A DNA stretch of 64,000 nt from Microbacterium invictum (lineage in GTDB: Bacteria; Actinomycetota; Actinomycetes; Actinomycetales; Microbacteriaceae). The translations under genes and the position numbers were made by a program. Positions 35,209 through 43,599 of the stretch are shown one piece after another. Numbering within the stretch: position 1 is the stretch's first letter; each line of letters opens with the position of its first letter. Location: assembly GCF_034421375.1 (NCBI RefSeq), contig NZ_CP139779.1, positions 930,001-994,000 on the forward strand, given 5' to 3'. Under the pieces are notes generated by a model. That model had not been told where the DNA came from. It saw only the letters and a program-made list of their open reading frames with translations, and ran no database searches.

Positions 35209-35242
35209 TGGTACAGCTTCAAACTAGTACGAGACTGTACCA
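35209..35242. promoter_or_regulatory. MarR-type operator
   Basis: TGGTACAG (35209-35216) and CTGTACCA (35235-35242) are perfect inverted arms. The centre is ACTAGT (35223-35228), so the whole 34-bp dyad shares one axis of symmetry. It lies between the start codons of the hydrolase and the marR-type gene and can control both. Confidence 0.85.
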
Positions 35243-35255
35243 CCTTGGAGGCGCC

Positions 35256-35684
35256 GTGGTCACCGATGCAGCGCAGCTGTGGAAGCTGAATCACCGCCTC
35301 CTCACCCTCGTGCTGAACGGCTGCAGCGCGCGCTTCGCCGCGCTCGGCATCGAGCCGAAGGAGTTCTTCGTCCTCGCCGAGGTTGCGACCTCGCCCTACC
35401 CGGCGGAGTTGGCGACGGTGCTGGCCACTCCGAAGGCGAGCGTCACGGTGTACGTCCGCAACCTCGTCGCCAAGGGGCTGATCACCCGTGAGATCGACGC
35501 CGGCGACCTCCGCAGGCATCGCCTCCTCCTCACGCCGGCAGGTGAGGCGACGCGGGATGCGGGGTCGGAGGCGCTCGCCGCGGAGTTCGAGACCCGGCTC
35601 GGCGCGCTGAGCGCCGCGCAGCGAGACCAGCTCGAAGCCCTTCTGCAGCTCGTTCTCTCCGCGGATGCCGCTGCGGCACCCTAG
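35256..35684 (+). CDS. MarR family transcriptional regulator
   Basis: The 142-residue protein has a winged helix-turn-helix: 'IEPKEFFVLAEVATSPYPAE', 'TPKASVTVYVRNLVAKGLI' (recognition helix) and 'DLRRHRLLLTPAGE' (wing). GTG 35256 is preferred because GGAGG lies five bases upstream; ATG 35208 is in frame but would put the operator inside the gene. Its stop shares CTAG with the convergent nadE stop. It probably represses itself and the divergent hydrolase operon. Confidence 0.9.
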   Translation: MVTDAAQLWKLNHRLLTLVLNGCSARFAALGIEPKEFFVLAEVATSPYPAELATVLATPKASVTVYVRNLVAKGLITREIDAGDLRRHRLLLTPAGEATRDAGSEALAAEFETRLGALSAAQRDQLEALLQLVLSADAAAAP

Positions 35685-37768
35685 CGCGGATCAGTCGCCG
35701 GGAACTGCGGCAGGGCTGCGTCGAGCTCGGCGAGCCAGGCGGCCGCGTTGCCGTCGGACGGCGCACGCCAGTCGCCGCGGGGGGAGAGCGAGCCGGCGGG
35801 GGAAACCTTGGGTCCGTTCGGAATCGCCGATCGCTTGAACTGCGCGAAGGCGAAGTAGCGCTGCAGGAAGTTCCGCAGCCAGCGCACGATCTCGGGCAAT
35901 TCGTAGGCGTAGCGGTCGTCGGCGGGGAAGCCGGGGGGCCACGCCCCGGCATCCGGATCCGCCCACGCTCGCTCGGCGAGGAACGCGATCTTCGACGGCC
36001 GCAGGCCGTACCGCAGCACGTGGAAGAGCGTGAAGTCGTTCAGGGCGTAGGGCCCGATCTTGCTCTCGGTCGACTGAATCTCGCCGTCCTCACCCGCCGG
36101 CACCAGTTCGGGGCTGATCTCGGTGTCGAGCACCGACTGCAGCACCTCGACCGCCCGGTCGGACAGCTCGGTCGACCCGCCCTCTGTCGCCGGCCTGGAG
36201 ATCACCCAGCGGATGAGGTGCTGGATGAGGGTCTTCGGCACGCCGGCGTTGACGGCGTAGTGGCTCATCTGGTCGCCCACGCCGTAGGTCGCCCACCCCA
36301 GCGCCAGCTCGGATAGGTCGGAGGTGCCGATGACGATGCCGCCGTTCTGGTTCGCCAGGCGGAAGAGGAAGTCGGTGCGGATGCCTGCTTGCACGTTCTC
36401 GAAGGTCACGTCGTAGACCGGCTCGCCGCCCGAGAACGGGTGATCGATGCCCTTCAGGAGCTCAGTCGCCGCCGGCCGGATGTCGATCGTCTCGATCGAG
36501 GCGCCGATCGCCTCGGCGAGCGCGATGGCGTTGGATTTCGTGTGATCGGAGGTCGCGAAGCCCGGCATCGTATAGGCGAGGATGTCGCTGCGCGGGCGTC
36601 CCATCCGATCCATCGCCCGTGCCACGACGAGGAGCGCGTGCGTGGAGTCGAGTCCGCCGCTCACGCCGATCACGGGCTTGGGACCGCCGATCGCGCGCAG
36701 CCGCTGCTCGAGCCCCGACACCTGGATGTTGAACGCCTCGTAGCAGTCCTGCGCGAGACGCGCCGGGTCGTCGGGCACGAAGGGGAAACGGTCGAGCACG
36801 CGCCGGAGGCCGATGTCGCGCGCCGGCGGATCGAGGCGGAAATGCACCGTGCGGAACATCGCGTCGGCGTGCAGGGTGCGGCGATTGTCGTCGAAGGTGC
36901 CCTGGCGCATCCGGTCCTGGCGGAGCCGGTCGAGATCGATGTCGGCGACCGCGTGACGGGGCCCGTCCGGGAAGCGCTCGGTCTCAGCGAGGAGGTTGCC
37001 GCCCTCGTAGATCATCGTCTGCCCGTCCCAGGACAGGTCGTTGGTCGACTCGCCGAGCCCCGCCGCGGCGTAGACGTATCCCGCGAGGCAGCGCAGCGAC
37101 TGCGACTGGCAGAGGTCCTTCCGATCCTCGGCGCGCGCGATGGTGATGGGACTCCCCGAGAGATTGAGCAGCAGGGTGGCTCCCGCGAGCGCTGCCGAGG
37201 AGGACGGCGGAATCGGAACCCACACGTCTTCGCAGACCTCGGCGTGGATCACGAGGTCGGGCACGTCGAGCGCTTCGAACAGCAGATCGGGTCCGAAGGG
37301 GGCCTGGAGCGAGCCGACCTGGATGTCCTCGCCGCGCTGGTCGTCGCCGGGCGCGAACCAGCGTCGTTCGTAGAACTCGCGATAGGTCGGGAGGTACGAC
37401 TTGGGAGCGACCCCGAGCAGCTCGCCGCGGTGAATGACGACCGCGCAGTTGTAGAGCCGGTTCCGGTGGCGAAGCGGCGCGCCGACGACGAGCACCGGCA
37501 TGAGATCTTCGGAGGCGACGACGAGTCGCTCGACTGCGGCGACGACGCCGTCGAGCACCGCGTCCTGGAGAACGAGATCGTCGATGGCGTAGCCGGTGAG
37601 GCAGAGCTCGGGGAAGACAGCGACGGCGACCGCGTCGGCGTCGAGTTCGTGCGCGGTCGAAAGCACGGCGGAGGCATTGGCCGCCGGATCGGCGATCGCC
37701 ACGGGGATGGTGCAGGCCGCGACGCGGGCGAAGCCGTGACGGTAGGCGCTCTCGAACGGCAGGCTCAT
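35681..37768 (-). CDS. nadE: Glutamine-dependent NAD+ synthetase
   Basis: The 695-residue protein has an N-terminal nitrilase-type glutaminase domain with Cys179 in 'HAEVCEDVW', then an ATP pyrophosphatase domain with the P-loop 'SGGLDS' near residue 370. It converts deamido-NAD to NAD using glutamine as ammonia source, the last step of NAD synthesis. Length fits actinobacterial two-domain NadE. ATG 37768 has no strong Shine-Dalgarno. The gene ends by sharing CTAG with the marR-type gene. Confidence 0.95.
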   Translation of the reverse strand: MSLPFESAYRHGFARVAACTIPVAIADPAANASAVLSTAHELDADAVAVAVFPELCLTGYAIDDLVLQDAVLDGVVAAVERLVVASEDLMPVLVVGAPLRHRNRLYNCAVVIHRGELLGVAPKSYLPTYREFYERRWFAPGDDQRGEDIQVGSLQAPFGPDLLFEALDVPDLVIHAEVCEDVWVPIPPSSSAALAGATLLLNLSGSPITIARAEDRKDLCQSQSLRCLAGYVYAAAGLGESTNDLSWDGQTMIYEGGNLLAETERFPDGPRHAVADIDLDRLRQDRMRQGTFDDNRRTLHADAMFRTVHFRLDPPARDIGLRRVLDRFPFVPDDPARLAQDCYEAFNIQVSGLEQRLRAIGGPKPVIGVSGGLDSTHALLVVARAMDRMGRPRSDILAYTMPGFATSDHTKSNAIALAEAIGASIETIDIRPAATELLKGIDHPFSGGEPVYDVTFENVQAGIRTDFLFRLANQNGGIVIGTSDLSELALGWATYGVGDQMSHYAVNAGVPKTLIQHLIRWVISRPATEGGSTELSDRAVEVLQSVLDTEISPELVPAGEDGEIQSTESKIGPYALNDFTLFHVLRYGLRPSKIAFLAERAWADPDAGAWPPGFPADDRYAYELPEIVRWLRNFLQRYFAFAQFKRSAIPNGPKVSPAGSLSPRGDWRAPSDGNAAAWLAELDAALPQFPATDPR

Positions 37769-37810
37769 GGCTTCAGTCTGGCAGGCGGGGTCTCCCAACG
37801 CCCTGTGCTG

Positions 37811-38416
37811 TTATTCGCGGGGCGGTGCGGGGCGGTGTGTGCGGGGGTCGATGCGGTACTCCGCGCCCGACGCGAACCCGCTCAGATCGACGGGCACGAT
37901 GTCGACGCCGCGGTCGGTCACCGTCTTGGCGCGCTCCAGCACCCTCTCCTGGATCCTGTCCGTGTCGAGCTGTTGACCGCCGTCGAGTCGGACGGACTGA
38001 TGAGATCCCACGACCGTCCCGTCTTCGTCGTACACGGCGAAGTCCTGACTGTCGAGGACCGTGGCCCGGTCTGCCGCCCGCGCGTCGAGATCGTGGATGA
38101 GCCCGAACGCCGACACGCTCTGCGGGCCGTCGGCCTGCAGCTGGAAGGTGAGGTGATCGGTGTCGAGCCAGACGAAACTGTCGGTGTCCTTGTTCGGGAG
38201 GGGGATGCCGTACGGTCCGGTCGGTGTGTTGATCGTTTCGATGTATGCGTAGGCGTACTGCCGGCGGAAGCTCTGGAATCGCTCACCGTCTTGGAGGGCG
38301 TAGGAACTCAGCTGGACATGGGCGAGGATCGAGCGGTGCGCGAAGGAGGCCTCGTGCGTCGCCCAGCCCAAACTCCCCTTCCGCACCATCCATGCGCTGT
38401 AGAACGGGTGTGCCAT
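37811..38416 (-). CDS. Hypothetical protein of about 200 residues
   Basis: This protein starts 'MAHPFYSAWMVRKGSLG' and is rich in beta-forming residues, with 'FVWLDTDHLTFQLQADG' and 'DFAVYDEDGTVVGSHQS'. I do not recognise a domain. GGGGGAG lies four bases before ATG 38416, a good start. There is no signal peptide or membrane segment. It is divergent from the DUF998-arsR operon, and its promoter region contains two of the ArsR-type dyads, so it may be co-regulated. Confidence 0.65.
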   Translation of the reverse strand: MAHPFYSAWMVRKGSLGWATHEASFAHRSILAHVQLSSYALQDGERFQSFRRQYAYAYIETINTPTGPYGIPLPNKDTDSFVWLDTDHLTFQLQADGPQSVSAFGLIHDLDARAADRATVLDSQDFAVYDEDGTVVGSHQSVRLDGGQQLDTDRIQERVLERAKTVTDRGVDIVPVDLSGFASGAEYRIDPRTHRPAPPRE

Positions 38417-38553
38417 CGAACTCCCCCTTCGGTACGCCGCTTCGCGGCCGATCGGCGGTGAAGGACCGCCCAGAGGAGTGAGCGACGAAGGACCCGCCTG
38501 ATACGCGGCCAGCATGAGGACATCTCTTGTCGAGGTGACTATGGCGAAATCAT

Positions 38554-38569
38554 TGAACCTTTCGGTTCA
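38554..38569. promoter_or_regulatory. ArsR-type operator, copy 1
   Basis: TGAACC-TTTC-GGTTCA is a perfect six-base dyad with a four-base spacer, 43 bases before the DUF998 start codon. An identical pair of arms lies over the arsR start codon (39250-39265), and a near copy is at 38581-38596. Confidence 0.8.
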
Positions 38570-38580
38570 GTATGCGACAC

Positions 38581-38596
38581 TGAACAAAAGGGTTCA
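38581..38596. promoter_or_regulatory. ArsR-type operator, copy 2
   Basis: TGAACAAAAGGGTTCA is a variant of the dyad, with TGAAC and GGTTCA arms. It starts 27 bases after copy 1 and lies 16 bases before the DUF998 start codon, in the expected repressor position over a promoter. Confidence 0.75.
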
Positions 38597-38611
38597 CTTT
38601 TGGGGGTTCTT

Positions 38612-39304
38612 ATGGCTCGGTCGACTCGGTGGATGCTCACCGGCGCGGTGATCGCACCGCTCTTCTATGTGGCGCTGTGGGCGGCACAGGCGTTCACGCG
38701 TGAAGGGTTCCGGCCCACTTTCCATCCGCTCAGCCTTCTGAGTCTCGGTGACGCGGGGTGGGTGCAGGTTCTGAACTTCGTGATCACCGGCTTGCTCCTG
38801 GTCGGGGGCAGCGTCGGCCTGCGGCGAGCGCTGCCCGCAGGTCATCTGGCGCGTGGGGCGAGTGTCCTCGTCGCTCTGATGGGAGTGGGGCTGGTCGTCG
38901 CTGGGCTGTTCCCCACCGACGCGGGGGCGGGCTTCCCTGCGGGGGCTCCGGAAGGCGCGCCGTCGATGAGCTGGCACGGGATCGTTCACGAAGTCGGCTT
39001 CGTGCTCACGCAGCTCGCCTTCCTGGCTGCCGCCATCGTGCTGGCGGTGTACTTCGCGCGGAGTGAGCGCCGCGGGCTGATGGTGACATCCATCGCAGCG
39101 GCTCTGGTCGCCTTGTGTGTCGTCGCGATCGGCGACCCCGAGACGATGGCGATCCGGCTCCTCGTCAGCGCAGCAGTCGAGCTCGCCCTCATCTCTGTCC
39201 TGGCTCTCGGGTGCCTCCTCGCCCCGACTCGCGAGGAAGCGGCGTACGATGAACCGCATGGTTCACCAATTGGCTCTCGATCGCACGTTCGCGGCACTCG
39301 CTGA
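38612..39304 (+). CDS. DUF998 family membrane protein
   Basis: The 230-residue protein has six predicted membrane helices. 'LSLLSLGDAGWVQVLNFVIT' and 'FPTDAGAGFPAG' are typical of DUF998, an integral membrane family of unknown function. ATG 38612 is used because the earlier TTG at 38600 has no support. The 3' end overlaps the arsR gene, and the C-terminal residues after about 210 lie inside that overlap. Confidence 0.88.
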   Translation: MARSTRWMLTGAVIAPLFYVALWAAQAFTREGFRPTFHPLSLLSLGDAGWVQVLNFVITGLLLVGGSVGLRRALPAGHLARGASVLVALMGVGLVVAGLFPTDAGAGFPAGAPEGAPSMSWHGIVHEVGFVLTQLAFLAAAIVLAVYFARSERRGLMVTSIAAALVALCVVAIGDPETMAIRLLVSAAVELALISVLALGCLLAPTREEAAYDEPHGSPIGSRSHVRGTR

Positions 39305-39593
39305 CGCGAAACGTCGTGACATCCTTCAGCGACTCGGCGACGGCCCCGTGCCGGTGTCGACGCTTGCGGAGTCGGCCGGGATGACGGTGACGGGCATGGC
39401 CAAGCACATCCGCGTGCTCGAGGAGGCGGGTCTGGTCGCGACCGAGAAGGTCGGGAGAACGCGGCAGTGTCGGCTGGGAGAGGACCGATTGGAAGACGTC
39501 ATGGCATGGATCAGCTACTACCAGCGTCTCTGGGAGCGTCGACTCGACGGTCTCGATGCGTACTTCACCCTCCGAAAGGGATCATCGACATGA
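39249..39593 (+). CDS. ArsR family transcriptional regulator
   Basis: The 114-residue winged-helix protein begins 'QLALDRTFAALADAKRRDIL' after a short leader, with 'TVTGMAKHIRVLEEAGLVAT' as recognition helix. It lacks the CxC-type metal site, so it is probably a non-metal ArsR of the SRPBCC-linked type. GAGGAAGC lies about ten bases before ATG 39249; ATG 39258 is the alternative. A dyad TGAACC-GCAT-GGTTCA covers the start codon, predicting tight autoregulation. It overlaps DUF998 upstream and SRPBCC downstream. Confidence 0.9.
   Translation: MNRMVHQLALDRTFAALADAKRRDILQRLGDGPVPVSTLAESAGMTVTGMAKHIRVLEEAGLVATEKVGRTRQCRLGEDRLEDVMAWISYYQRLWERRLDGLDAYFTLRKGSST
39250..39265. promoter_or_regulatory. 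ArsR-type operator over the arsR start codon, copy 3
   Basis: TGAACC-GCAT-GGTTCA has the same arms as copy 1 and includes the second and third bases of the arsR ATG. Bound repressor would block transcription through the gene start, and the same RNA could form a hairpin over the start codon. Confidence 0.7.
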
Positions 39594-40063
39594 CCGACTC
39601 CACAACACCACTGGAGCTCCGCCTCTCCCGGCTGTTGCCTGCCACCCCCGAGGAGGTGTTCGACGCATACACGGACGCGGAGAAGCAGAAGATCTGGTTC
39701 GGCATCCTCGATCCTGATCCCGGGATCGTCGAGATCGAGGTCGACCTCCGAGTCGGGGGCACACAGACCACCGTGTGGGGCCCCGACGCCGACACCCTTT
39801 TCCGGGAAACCCTGACGTTTCTCGAGATCGACCGTCCTCACCGCCTCGTCACCGAGTCGACCGGCCACAGTCCGGACGGGATGACGATGACCACGCTCAT
39901 CACGATCACCTTCGAGTCCGAGGGGGACGCCACGAGGATGACCGTCGTGCAGAGCGGCTTCCCCGCCGCAGAGGTTCGCGACTTCTTCGTCGACGAGGTG
40001 TGGAACGGGGCGCTCGCGCGAATCACCGCTTATCTGACGCGCCCAATAGCCACCGACGAATGA
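39590..40063 (+). CDS. SRPBCC / AHSA1-domain protein
   Basis: The 157-residue protein has the AHSA1/CalC-type START fold: 'LSRLLPATPEEVFDAYTDAE', 'DLRVGGTQTTVWG' and 'VQSGFPAAEVRDFF'. Such proteins bind small hydrophobic ligands and often follow an ArsR gene. Its ATG overlaps the arsR stop (ATGA), so it is co-expressed. The ligand is unknown; it may be the inducer's binding protein or a detoxifying enzyme. Confidence 0.92.
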   Translation: MTDSTTPLELRLSRLLPATPEEVFDAYTDAEKQKIWFGILDPDPGIVEIEVDLRVGGTQTTVWGPDADTLFRETLTFLEIDRPHRLVTESTGHSPDGMTMTTLITITFESEGDATRMTVVQSGFPAAEVRDFFVDEVWNGALARITAYLTRPIATDE

Positions 40064-40093
40064 TGAACGGGTGGGCGAAGCCGGGTCTCTTGA

Positions 40094-40414
40094 TCACGCC
40101 TGAACCCAGTGACGCACCTTCTCGTCGCGCTCGACGAGGAACCGATCGTCCTCCGGGTAGAACACGGCCACGTCGATGTCCGCGCCGGCGAACCCCTGAA
40201 TGGCCTCCAGGCTCCTCCAGCGAGACACGGTGACGATCTCGGTGAGGCCGTCGCCGAGGTCGCGGGTGAGTATCCACGCGTCGAGGTTTCCGGGTGTCGC
40301 GCGATACTCCGACATGCCGGTGCGTTCGACGTAGGCGACGTACTCGGCGATGCGCTCCGTGCGGACGGCGCCCCGCCACATCCGGACGACGGGTCTTGTC
40401 TCCACGAAGGTCAC
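40094..40414 (-). CDS. Antibiotic biosynthesis monooxygenase-like (dimeric alpha/beta barrel) protein
   Basis: The 106-residue protein has the short ferredoxin-like fold: 'MWRGAVRTERIAEYVAYVER', 'ILTRDLGDGLTEIVTVSRWR' and 'FYPEDDRFLVERDEKV'. It resembles ABM-domain or DUF4188-like proteins. The reaction is unknown. Its start overlaps the stop of the upstream GNAT gene (ATGA), so both are co-expressed. Confidence 0.75.
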   Translation of the reverse strand: MTFVETRPVVRMWRGAVRTERIAEYVAYVERTGMSEYRATPGNLDAWILTRDLGDGLTEIVTVSRWRSLEAIQGFAGADIDVAVFYPEDDRFLVERDEKVRHWVQA

Positions 40415-40857
40415 ACCTTCCTGGTTCCGACGGTCTCACCGAACAGCTCGCCGGTCTTCTCGAAACCCACGCGCAGATAGAACTGTTCCGGCCCGTCGGG
40501 AGCCGGATCCCAGAGCACGGTGATCTGGTCGTAGCCGCGGCGGCGCGCGTCGGCCGCGACGGCCTCGACGGCGAAGCGGCCGACGCCGCGACCCTTCGCC
40601 TCGTCGGCGACGTTGAGACGCCAGATTCCGCCGCGGAAGGCCGCGATTTCATTCTCGGGATCCCAATTGGCCATCACGAACCCGACGACGGTGTCGCCGT
40701 CCAGGATCACGCGCGGCCACGCCGTCGGGGTGACATACGCCTCGGCGATGGAGTAGACGACGGGCGCGACGAACGCCTTCTCGCCCACCGCCGGCGGGAT
40801 CCGCACCGCCGCTCCGAGGTTGTCCGCGTCGAGTTCGGCCAATCGAAGAGAGCTCAT
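40411..40857 (-). CDS. GNAT family N-acetyltransferase
   Basis: The 148-residue protein has 'VVGFVMANWDPENE', 'WRLNVADEAKGRGVGRFAVE' with the acetyl-CoA motif, and 'FYLRVGFEKTGE', which resembles spermidine/spermine-type or Diamine N-acetyltransferases ('F-Y-x-x-x-GF'). It transfers an acetyl group to an amine in the cytosol. ATG 40857 is chosen; the open frame goes further upstream without support. It is coupled to the ABM-like gene downstream. Confidence 0.9.
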   Translation of the reverse strand: MSSLRLAELDADNLGAAVRIPPAVGEKAFVAPVVYSIAEAYVTPTAWPRVILDGDTVVGFVMANWDPENEIAAFRGGIWRLNVADEAKGRGVGRFAVEAVAADARRRGYDQITVLWDPAPDGPEQFYLRVGFEKTGELFGETVGTRKV

Positions 40858-40932
40858 GCCCGAGGGTAGGGGAGGGTTGCGACACGGCGACATCGGTGAC
40901 ATCAGCGACATCGGTGCGGGCGCGGGGTCCGT

Positions 40933-41142
40933 TCAGTCGGGACGGGACAGTCCGACGCGGATGGCCTGCCGGATCCGCCAGATCGGGAAGCCGCTGATCT
41001 GCTCGATCAGGTCGACGTCGAATCCGTGCACGAAATACGCCTCGCGGACGGCCCGGATGCGGGTGGGGGTGTCGGCGAACGCCAAGGCGAACTCCGTGGC
41101 GTAGCGTTCCCACACGCTGATCTCGTACTGCGGTGCGGTCAC
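40933..41142 (-). CDS. Small hypothetical protein with possible helix-turn-helix
   Basis: The last 69 residues of a longer open frame look like a real small protein: 'YEISVWERYATEFALAFA' followed by 'DVDLIEQISGFPIWRIRQAI', which has the rhythm of a helix-turn-helix. GTG 41142 with an upstream GAGGTGAG is the likely start, but the exact start is uncertain. No family is recognised. Confidence 0.5.
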   Translation of the reverse strand: MTAPQYEISVWERYATEFALAFADTPTRIRAVREAYFVHGFDVDLIEQISGFPIWRIRQAIRVGLSRPD

Positions 41143-41285
41143 GTCCGCTCTCACCTCGATTCGGATCAGGTCGCGGAAAGCGAGGGCGACCTGGTCGGAT
41201 CCTAGGACGGCCGCGTTACAGCCAAGCGACGCGCAGATTCCGTTGTCGGGTCGGGCCGCCGCGGAAACCCTGAACCGCGCCGGCG

Positions 41286-41642
41286 CTACGGAAGGCCGAG
41301 CTCGCGCCTCGCCCTCTGCAGCGCCGCTTCGTAGGCATCCTTCTTCTCTCGGCCCCCTTGCCGCTCGCGGTTGACGAGGTACTCCTGGAAGACCGTTTCG
41401 TTCGTCTCGGCCTCCGATCGGCGTTTCAGCGCATCGTCGAGCATCGCGTCGAATTGCTCGGCGCGGCCGAGCGCGGCGACCGCGTCGACGGTCGCCCCGA
41501 CCGCGCTCCGCGTCTGGGCGCCCGCGGCCAGCGCCCGTGTCGACCTGCGATAGCTGAGCCACGCGACGATGAGCGCACCGACCCCCGTCAGTGCTCCCAC
41601 GAGCGAGCCGATACTCGAGATCCAGTCGGTCACCGAAGGCAT
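41286..41642 (-). CDS. Small membrane-anchored coiled-coil-like protein
   Basis: The 118-residue protein has one membrane helix near the start ('IGSLVGALTGVGALIVAWLS', residues about 9-28) and then a charged helical region ('RAEQFDAMLDDALKRRSEAE', 'GGREKKDAYEAALQRARREL'). It is likely anchored with the C-terminus in the cytosol. ATG 41642 is followed directly by a typical start. I recognise no family. Confidence 0.6.
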   Translation of the reverse strand: MPSVTDWISSIGSLVGALTGVGALIVAWLSYRRSTRALAAGAQTRSAVGATVDAVAALGRAEQFDAMLDDALKRRSEAETNETVFQEYLVNRERQGGREKKDAYEAALQRARRELGLP

Positions 41643-41721
41643 GGCGCAACGATAATCGGCAGGTGGCCCTCGTACACGCTCTGCGCCTGTTAGCGTGAGC
41701 GAGTCCGGGAGAGGAGACGCG

Positions 41722-42000
41722 ATGTTCGACGCGGTGACCTCCTTCTTCCAGGTGCTTGTGACGCTGTCGGGCGTGATCGCGCTGAGTCCCTCCGACTCCG
41801 CGGCCGTTTGGATTCTCGTCGCCGCTTCGGCTCTGCTCGTCGCCCTGCTGCTGACGACCGCGTCGCTGCCGGCCGGGGGCGCAACGCGCGCCAGCGCGGC
41901 ACGCGCCATCGACGTCTCCGTCTCGGTGGCGCAGAGCGATCCGGATGCCGCGGGGCACACCCGTTCGCGCGCTCCGGGCGCCGCGGCTCCGGCCGCGTAG
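41722..42000 (+). CDS. DUF6412-like membrane protein preceding a YidC paralogue
   Basis: The 92-residue protein has two hydrophobic segments ('FFQVLVTLSGVIALSPSD' and 'AVWILVAASALLVALLLTTA') and a Ser/Ala/Asp tail. I place it with the small DUF6412 proteins found before yidC-like genes in related actinobacteria; this is from memory and not tested. GAGAGGAG lies about seven bases before ATG 41722. It is followed after 97 bases by the membrane insertase gene. Confidence 0.65.
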   Translation: MFDAVTSFFQVLVTLSGVIALSPSDSAAVWILVAASALLVALLLTTASLPAGGATRASAARAIDVSVSVAQSDPDAAGHTRSRAPGAAAPAA

Positions 42001-42097
42001 CACGCGACGTCCTCCGCCCGCGCTCGCGGGCCGTTCCGTCGTCGATGTCCCTCGCGGCCGTTCCGCGACCCCTCCCCATCGACGAACGGACGACACC

Positions 42098-42865
42098 GTG
42101 GACCTCTTTGCCTTTCCTCCTCTCGCGGCGACCCTCGACGCTGCCTATGCAGTGCTCATGGGACTCGCTGACCTCCTGCACCCCGTCGCCGGCGCGGCAT
42201 CCGCTGCTCTCGCCGTCGTCGTGCTGACCCTGGCGGTGCGCACGATCCTCATTCCCACCAGCATCGCGCAGGCGCGGGCCGAACAGACGCGCGCCCGGCT
42301 GGCCCCGAAGCTGCAGGCGCTCCAGCGGCGCTATAAGAACGACCGGGAGCGGATGTCGCGCGAGACCATGAAGCTCTACGCCGACGAGAAGGCCTCGCCT
42401 TTCGCCGGCTGTGCGCCTTTGCTCGTGCAGGCTCCCGTCGTCGGCGTGGTGTACGCGCTCTTCCTGTACCCGGTGATCGCCGGGCACCCGAATGCTCTTC
42501 TGACCCAGCAGCTCTTCGGCGTGCCGCTCGGAACGAGCCTCGCAGGATCGATCGTCGGCGGCACGGTCACGGCGCCTGCCGCGCTCGTCTTCGGCGTCGT
42601 GCTCGTGCTGATCCTCGCCGTCGCCGAGGTCACGCGCCGGCTCTTCCGACCCGAGGTCACGGCTGCGGAGGGTGTCCCCGGCACCGAGGCGATCATCCGA
42701 ATGGCTGGGTTCTTGCAGTTCGGAACCGCCGTGGTCGCGCTTTTCGTCCCCCTCGCCGCCGCGCTCTACCTCCTCATCACCGTCGCGTGGACGCTGGTGC
42801 AGCGGCTCGTGCTGCGACGGAGGTTCCCGATCGAGCGAAGGGGTCGGGGCCGCGCCTCGCGCTGA
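42098..42865 (+). CDS. YidC/Oxa1 family membrane protein insertase (paralogue)
   Basis: The 255-residue protein has the YidC core of five helices: 'LAVVVLTLAVRTILIPTSIA', then 'LAPKLQALQRRYKNDRERM', 'FAGCAPLLVQAPVVGVVYAL' and 'FLQFGTAVVALFVPLAAALY'. The positively charged residue in helix 1 ('TLAVRT') is present. YidC inserts proteins into the membrane. It is shorter than the main actinobacterial YidC and lacks a large loop, so it looks like the second copy. GTG 42098 is the likely start. Confidence 0.85.
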   Translation: MDLFAFPPLAATLDAAYAVLMGLADLLHPVAGAASAALAVVVLTLAVRTILIPTSIAQARAEQTRARLAPKLQALQRRYKNDRERMSRETMKLYADEKASPFAGCAPLLVQAPVVGVVYALFLYPVIAGHPNALLTQQLFGVPLGTSLAGSIVGGTVTAPAALVFGVVLVLILAVAEVTRRLFRPEVTAAEGVPGTEAIIRMAGFLQFGTAVVALFVPLAAALYLLITVAWTLVQRLVLRRRFPIERRGRGRASR

Positions 42866-42932
42866 TGATCGCGCCGATCGTTCACGGCGAGAGTGGCGTA
42901 TGACGGACTCGGGCGAGCCCGAAAGGCGCGAG

Positions 42933-43508
42933 TTATTTGGTGCCCGTCACAGCTGCGACGAGGTCGTCGATAGCTGACTGGTCGAGGGGATGTCGACTCA
43001 TCACCCTGACAAGCACGGCACCGACGATCATGTCCGCGAGAGTATCGATCGGCGTGTCCAGTCGGAGGTTTGGTGCCTCCCCGACGGCGGCAGTCAGGCG
43101 CTCGATGAGGGATTCCGTGGGTGCCAGCACCTCACGCAGATGAGAAGCGATCTCGGCGTTCTGGGTGGCGGCGGTGATGATCGACGTCATGACGCCTGCG
43201 CGCTGCGGATCTTCGAGCAACCCTGCGAGCCCCTGGAGCCAGGAGTGGAGATCCGCTGTGATCGAGCCAGTGTGAGGAACCACGAGGTGATCGGAAAGAA
43301 GGAGACCCTCGACAAGGGCTTCCGCGACGACCGCGCTGCGGGATGACCACCACCGATAGATGGTCTGCTTCGCAACGCCCGCGCGGACGGCGATGCCCTC
43401 GATGGTGAGGTGGTCGTATCCGACCTCGTTCACCAGCTCGGAGGTTGCGCGTAGTACCGCCTGCCGCGCCGCCTCGCTGCGTACCGGTCCATTGCGAGGA
43501 AGGGGCAT
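42933..43508 (-). CDS. TetR family transcriptional regulator
   Basis: The 191-residue protein has the TetR helix-turn-helix: 'LRATSELVNEVGYDHLTIEG' and 'IAVRAGVAKQTIYRWWSSRS'. The C-terminal ligand domain matches the TetR_C_33-like or related type ('LREVLAPTESLIERL'). It is divergent from an MMPL exporter gene; a dyad lies between them, so it probably represses that exporter until a ligand binds. Confidence 0.9.
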   Translation of the reverse strand: MPLPRNGPVRSEAARQAVLRATSELVNEVGYDHLTIEGIAVRAGVAKQTIYRWWSSRSAVVAEALVEGLLLSDHLVVPHTGSITADLHSWLQGLAGLLEDPQRAGVMTSIITAATQNAEIASHLREVLAPTESLIERLTAAVGEAPNLRLDTPIDTLADMIVGAVLVRVMSRHPLDQSAIDDLVAAVTGTK

Positions 43509-43520
43509 CGGAACTCCAAC

Positions 43521-43545
43521 TAGACGAGACGTTGCGTATAGTCTA
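43521..43545. promoter_or_regulatory. TetR-type dyad over the MMPL promoter
   Basis: TAGAC (43521-43525) and GTCTA (43541-43545) are inverted around a 15-base centre. TATAGT at 43537-43542 inside it is a good -10 box for the MMPL gene. The site is 55-79 bases before the MMPL start and 13 bases before the TetR start. Confidence 0.55.
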
Positions 43546-43599
43546 AGCGGGCCCGGCTTCGAACCGTGCCGCCGCCCCTGCTGAATCGGAGACCGCACC

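Noticed and set aside
40933..42096. 387-codon minus-strand frame
   Set aside because: Only the last ~69 residues look like protein; the rest is antisense to the DUF6412-like gene or out of frame with the gene at 41286-41642.
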